Below the pieces are notes generated by a model. That model saw nothing but the letters and a program-made list of their open reading frames with translations, ran no database searches and was not told the DNA's origin. A stretch of DNA of 8,185 nt from Bacillota bacterium (GTDB lineage: Bacteria > Bacillota > Clostridia > Christensenellales > Aristaeellaceae), in the NCBI GenBank assembly GCA_019137115.1, contig JAGVSV010000017.1:1-8185 (forward strand), in the 5' to 3' direction. Within the stretch, counting starts at the first letter, position 1. Every line of letters begins with the position of its first letter. Both the position numbers and the translations under genes were made by a program. Shown piece by piece: positions 6,035 through 8,185 of this stretch.

Positions 6035-7339
6035 ATGATCCGCGCGATTGTCGGCGCAAACTGGGGCGATGAGGGCAAGGGCAAGCTGACCGACGTGCTG
6101 GCCGAGGGCAGCGACATTGTCGTGCGCTTTCAGGGCGGCGCCAACGCCGGCCACACCATCATCAACCAGTACGGCAAGTTTGCCCTGCACCTGCTGCCCA
6201 GCGGCGTGTTCCGCACCCGGGTGATGAACGTGATCGGGCCGGGCGTGGCGCTGGACATTGAGGAGCTGATCCGTGAGCTTGCATCGCTGAAAGACCGCGA
6301 CGTGCCCGATCCGCAGCTGGTGGTGTCCGACCGCGCCCAGGTGCTGATGGACTTTCATGTACTGCTGGACACCTATGAGGAGGAGCGCCTGGCAGACCGC
6401 AAGTTTGGCTCCACCAAGTCGGGCATCGCGCCCTTTTACAGCGACAAGTTCGCCAAAGTGGGCATCCAGGTGTGCCAGCTGTTTGAGAAGGACATGCTGC
6501 ACGCGCGGCTGACCGGCTCGCTGGTCAAAAAGAACGTGCTGATGAAGCACCTGTACCACAAGCCCGAGCTGAATGCGGACGAGCTGACGGAGAAATACTA
6601 TGCGCTGGGCCAGCAGCTGAAGCCCATGGTGTGCAACACCACGCGGCTGCTGCACGACGCGCTCAGGGACGGCAAGCGCATCCTGTTGGAGGGCCAGCTG
6701 GGCGCGCTGCGCGACCCGGACCATGGCATCTACCCGTACACCACGTCCTCCTCCCCTATCGCCGGGGCAGGCACGGTGGGCGCGGGCGTGCCCGCACATG
6801 CGATTGCCGAAGTGATCGCGGTGACCAAGGCCTATTCCAGCAGCGTGGGCACAGGGTTTTTGATCAGCAAGCTTGAAGGCGACGAGGCAGAGGAGCTGCG
6901 CAAGCGCGGCGGCGACGCCGGCGAGTACGGCGCCAAAACCGGCCGGCCCAGGGACGTTGGCTGGTTTGACGCAGTGGCCACGCGCTATGGCTGCATGGTG
7001 CAAGGTGCAACCCAGTGCGCGATGACCAACCTGGATGTGTTGAGCTACCTGGACGAGATTCCGGTATGCACCGCTTACAAAATCGACGGTCAGGAAGTGA
7101 CGGATTTCCCGGTCACGCCACTGCTAGCGCACGCAACGCCGGTGTATACCGTGCTCAAAGGCTGGAAAACTGACATCCGAGGCATCACCAAGTATGAGGA
7201 TCTGCCCGAAAACTGCCGCGCCTATGTGGATTTTGCCGAAAAGGCGATCCAGACCCCGGTGACGATCGTCTCCAACGGCCCGCGCCGCGAAGAGGTCATC
7301 TACCGCACGCCAGGAGCAGTAAATGGAACAAGCCGTTGA
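6035..7339 (+). CDS. purA: Adenylosuccinate synthetase, divergent type
   Basis: PurA joins IMP and aspartate using GTP, the first step from IMP to AMP. The protein has 434 residues, the usual length. Catalytic Asp12 in NWGDEGKGK (9-17) and His40 in GGANAGHT (34-41) are intact; the commonest form is QWGDEGKGK. Thr302-Arg304-Arg306 in KTGRPRD matches the TTGRRRR loop, and SNGPRREE (413-420) fits the C-terminal GTP site. The switch loop reads STKSGIAPFY (126-135) instead of TTGRGIGPAY; the position of E. coli Arg143 is Lys141, and EGAQG is EGQLG (219-223). These changes resemble a PurA type I associate with Clostridia (from memory). The ATG at 6035 follows AAAGGAG by seven bases; an upstream in-frame TTG within dapF has no such site. 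The last residues run into the next gene, overlapping it by 17 bases, so the C-terminal tail may be nonfunctional. Confidence 0.93.
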   Translation: MIRAIVGANWGDEGKGKLTDVLAEGSDIVVRFQGGANAGHTIINQYGKFALHLLPSGVFRTRVMNVIGPGVALDIEELIRELASLKDRDVPDPQLVVSDRAQVLMDFHVLLDTYEEERLADRKFGSTKSGIAPFYSDKFAKVGIQVCQLFEKDMLHARLTGSLVKKNVLMKHLYHKPELNADELTEKYYALGQQLKPMVCNTTRLLHDALRDGKRILLEGQLGALRDPDHGIYPYTTSSSPIAGAGTVGAGVPAHAIAEVIAVTKAYSSSVGTGFLISKLEGDEAEELRKRGGDAGEYGAKTGRPRDVGWFDAVATRYGCMVQGATQCAMTNLDVLSYLDEIPVCTAYKIDGQEVTDFPVTPLLAHATPVYTVLKGWKTDIRGITKYEDLPENCRAYVDFAEKAIQTPVTIVSNGPRREEVIYRTPGAVNGTSR

Positions 7340-7820
7340 CATCATCGACGCCGAGGAACGCCTGTATGACGTGCGCCAGCTCCTGACCGAATACGTCAAC
7401 TGGATCGGCGTGCCGCTGGAGTTTGGCGATTTTGATGCCGAACTGGCCGACCTGCCCGGAGCGTACGACCGCCCCAAGGGCCGCCTCTATCTGGCGCAGG
7501 TTAACCACGAGCTGGTGGGGTGCGTTGCCCTGCAGCCCTCCGACATTGAGGAGCCGGACCAGAGCGTGTGCGAGATGAAGCGCCTGTTCGTGCGCAACAC
7601 CTACCGCGGCCTGGGCATCAGCCGCAAGCTGTCGGAGAAGGTAATTGAGGAAGCCCGGGACATTGGCTATACCGTGATGCTGGCGGACACGTTTGGCTTT
7701 GTCGAGCGACTGGTCCGGCTGTTTGAGGAGTTGGGGTTTTCGGAAACGGAGCCGTACCGCGCGTCTCCGCATGACAACTTGCGGTACTTCCGGTTGGCGC
7801 TGACACAGCCGCGTGGGTAA
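7323..7820 (+). CDS. GNAT-family N-acetyltransferase, substrate unknown
   Basis: The protein has 165 residues. GNAT enzymes transfer an acetyl group from acetyl-CoA to an amine or protein N-terminus. Motif A is visible: MKRLFVRNTYRGLGIS (85-100), where RGLGIS (95-100) is the acetyl-CoA pyrophosphate-binding loop R/Q-x-x-G-x-G/A with the last Gly/Ala replaced by Ser. It is followed by the helix RKLSEKVIEEAR (101-112) and a strand YTVMLADT (116-123). VRLFEELGFSETEPY (131-145) is the usual motif B end, with the FY(E)xxGF-type pattern. No signal peptide or membrane segment is seen. AGGAG (7312-7316) lies six bases before the ATG, inside purA, so translation is likely coupled to purA. It is the last gene before the terminator. 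Its association with purA does not reveal a substrate. Confidence 0.88.
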   Translation: MEQAVDIIDAEERLYDVRQLLTEYVNWIGVPLEFGDFDAELADLPGAYDRPKGRLYLAQVNHELVGCVALQPSDIEEPDQSVCEMKRLFVRNTYRGLGISRKLSEKVIEEARDIGYTVMLADTFGFVERLVRLFEELGFSETEPYRASPHDNLRYFRLALTQPRG

Positions 7821-7835
7821 TGATTGTGTGTCCCT

Positions 7836-7863
7836 CCACCACGTTACGTGGTGGTTTTCTTCT
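7836..7863 (+). terminator. Intrinsic terminator of the argS-dapF-purA-GNAT unit
   Basis: CCACCACG (7836-7843), the loop TTA and CGTGGTGG (7847-7854) form a perfect 8-bp stem, followed by TTTTCTTCT. It starts 15 bases after the acetyltransferase stop. There is no T-tract on the minus-strand side, so it should act only on rightward transcription. Confidence 0.85.
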
Positions 7864-8023
7864 GCACCGGCACCTTGTGTGTCAGATGAATGACCTGGCA
7901 ATCGACCAGATAAGTCAGGAGGGATCGCAGCGCAACCGGATTGCTGTCGGCAAGGCGAAAACACAGGCATATCTGCTGCTCGTCTGACGCCCGAAAGCGC
8001 CCCTTCACGCCGTCTGGCGGCAG
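7844..8023 (-). pseudogene. Possible continuation of the right-edge gene beyond an in-frame TAA
   Basis: Immediately after the stop at 8024-8026 the same minus-strand frame stays open for 59 codons and ends at a TAA at 7844-7846, the loop of the terminator. By my count about 71% of these codons end in G or C, no lower than in the upstream part. The peptide has protein-like alternation, for example ICLCFRLADSNPVALRSLLT and VDCQVIHLTH. If the intervening TAA were once CAA, the gene would simply continue through NKQLPPDG. There is no ribosome binding site for a separate gene here. A stop-free run of 59 codons in GC-rich DNA is not rare, so this could instead be non-coding sequence after a genuine C-terminus. 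Confidence 0.35.
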
Positions 8024-8185
8024 TTATTTGTTCAGGAAATCAACCAGAAGGCCCGATGCGCCATACACTTCAACGGGCATATGCGCGTAAAGCTTCGCAT
8101 AGTCCAGCAGCAATGCTACCTGGCGATCCACCGTCAACTCCAGCCAAGCACTGCCATCCAATGACAAGCCCACATTCGCAGCGTT
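8024..8185 (-). CDS. C-terminal fragment of an unrecognised protein (partial)
   Basis: This is the last 53 codons and TAA stop of a gene entering from the right edge on the minus strand, converging on the acetyltransferase. The peptide looks genuine: alternating strands and helices such as VGLSLDGSAWLELTVDR and VALLLDYAKLYAHMPVEVYG, ending LLVDFLNK. It is cytoplasmic in character, with no membrane segment. Codons end in G or C in about 62% by my count, lower than the housekeeping genes beside it. I do not recognise the family and assign no function. The stop may be a nonsense mutation, since the frame stays open beyond it. Confidence 0.6.
   Translation of the reverse strand, partial: NAANVGLSLDGSAWLELTVDRQVALLLDYAKLYAHMPVEVYGASGLLVDFLNK

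Noticed and set aside
6035..7339. PurZ-like enzyme for 2-aminoadenine synthesis
   Set aside because: The gene sits in a housekeeping unit, is 434 residues long, and keeps the catalytic Asp12 in WGDEGKGK, which PurZ-type proteins replace.
7886..7987. Small plus-strand frame of 33 codons after the terminator
   Set aside because: It has no ribosome binding site and no promoter, lies downstream of a strong terminator, and the opposite strand is more coding-like.
7981..8019. Near-direct repeat CGTCTGACG (7981-7989) and CGTCTGGCG (8011-8019)
   Set aside because: There are only two imperfect 9-base copies within a coding-like stretch, with no third copy and no hairpin worth calling. This is within chance expectation.

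Overview
The window reads as chromosomal DNA from a GC-rich member of the Firmicutes, probably class Clostridia. The grounds are strong AGGAGG-type ribosome binding sites before nearly every gene, sigma-A-like promoters, a clostridial-looking ArgRS and a divergent type of PurA. This placement is inference; no rRNA or other marker is present. Nothing in the window resembles an insertion sequence, prophage, CRISPR array, tRNA or rRNA.

The layout is two divergent transcription units sharing a compact control region at about 3288-3440. Leftward on the minus strand (3287 down to 1) is a catabolic unit. It comprises a GH4 glycosidase with the CHEV motif of alpha-galacturonidases, a tagaturonate epimerase (UxaE), a RidA-family protein, and the first 21 codons of an amidohydrolase resembling N-acyl-D-amino-acid deacylases, cut by the window edge. 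All three junctions overlap, so the genes look translationally coupled. The first two fit pectin breakdown: imported galacturonides are cleaved in the cytoplasm to galacturonate. After isomerisation by UxaC (not in the window), UxaE converts tagaturonate to fructuronate, replacing the usual reduction-dehydration branch through altronate. The RidA and deacylase-like genes suggest that amino-acid or enamine chemistry is co-expressed with uronate use.

Rightward on the plus strand (3441-7820) is a housekeeping unit: argS, dapF, purA and a GNAT acetyltransferase, with gaps of 24 and 26 bases and then a 17-base overlap. A strong extended -10 promoter precedes argS and an intrinsic terminator follows the acetyltransferase. 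PurA keeps the catalytic Asp and His but departs from the classical E. coli enzyme at several IMP-contacting positions.

The right end (7844-8185) holds a converging minus-strand reading frame that enters from outside the window. It stops at 8024-8026, but the same frame then stays open and coding-like for 59 more codons, until a TAA that is exactly the loop of the plus-strand terminator. This may be a nonsense-mutated gene, or a complete C-terminus followed by chance open frame. I did not recognise the family.
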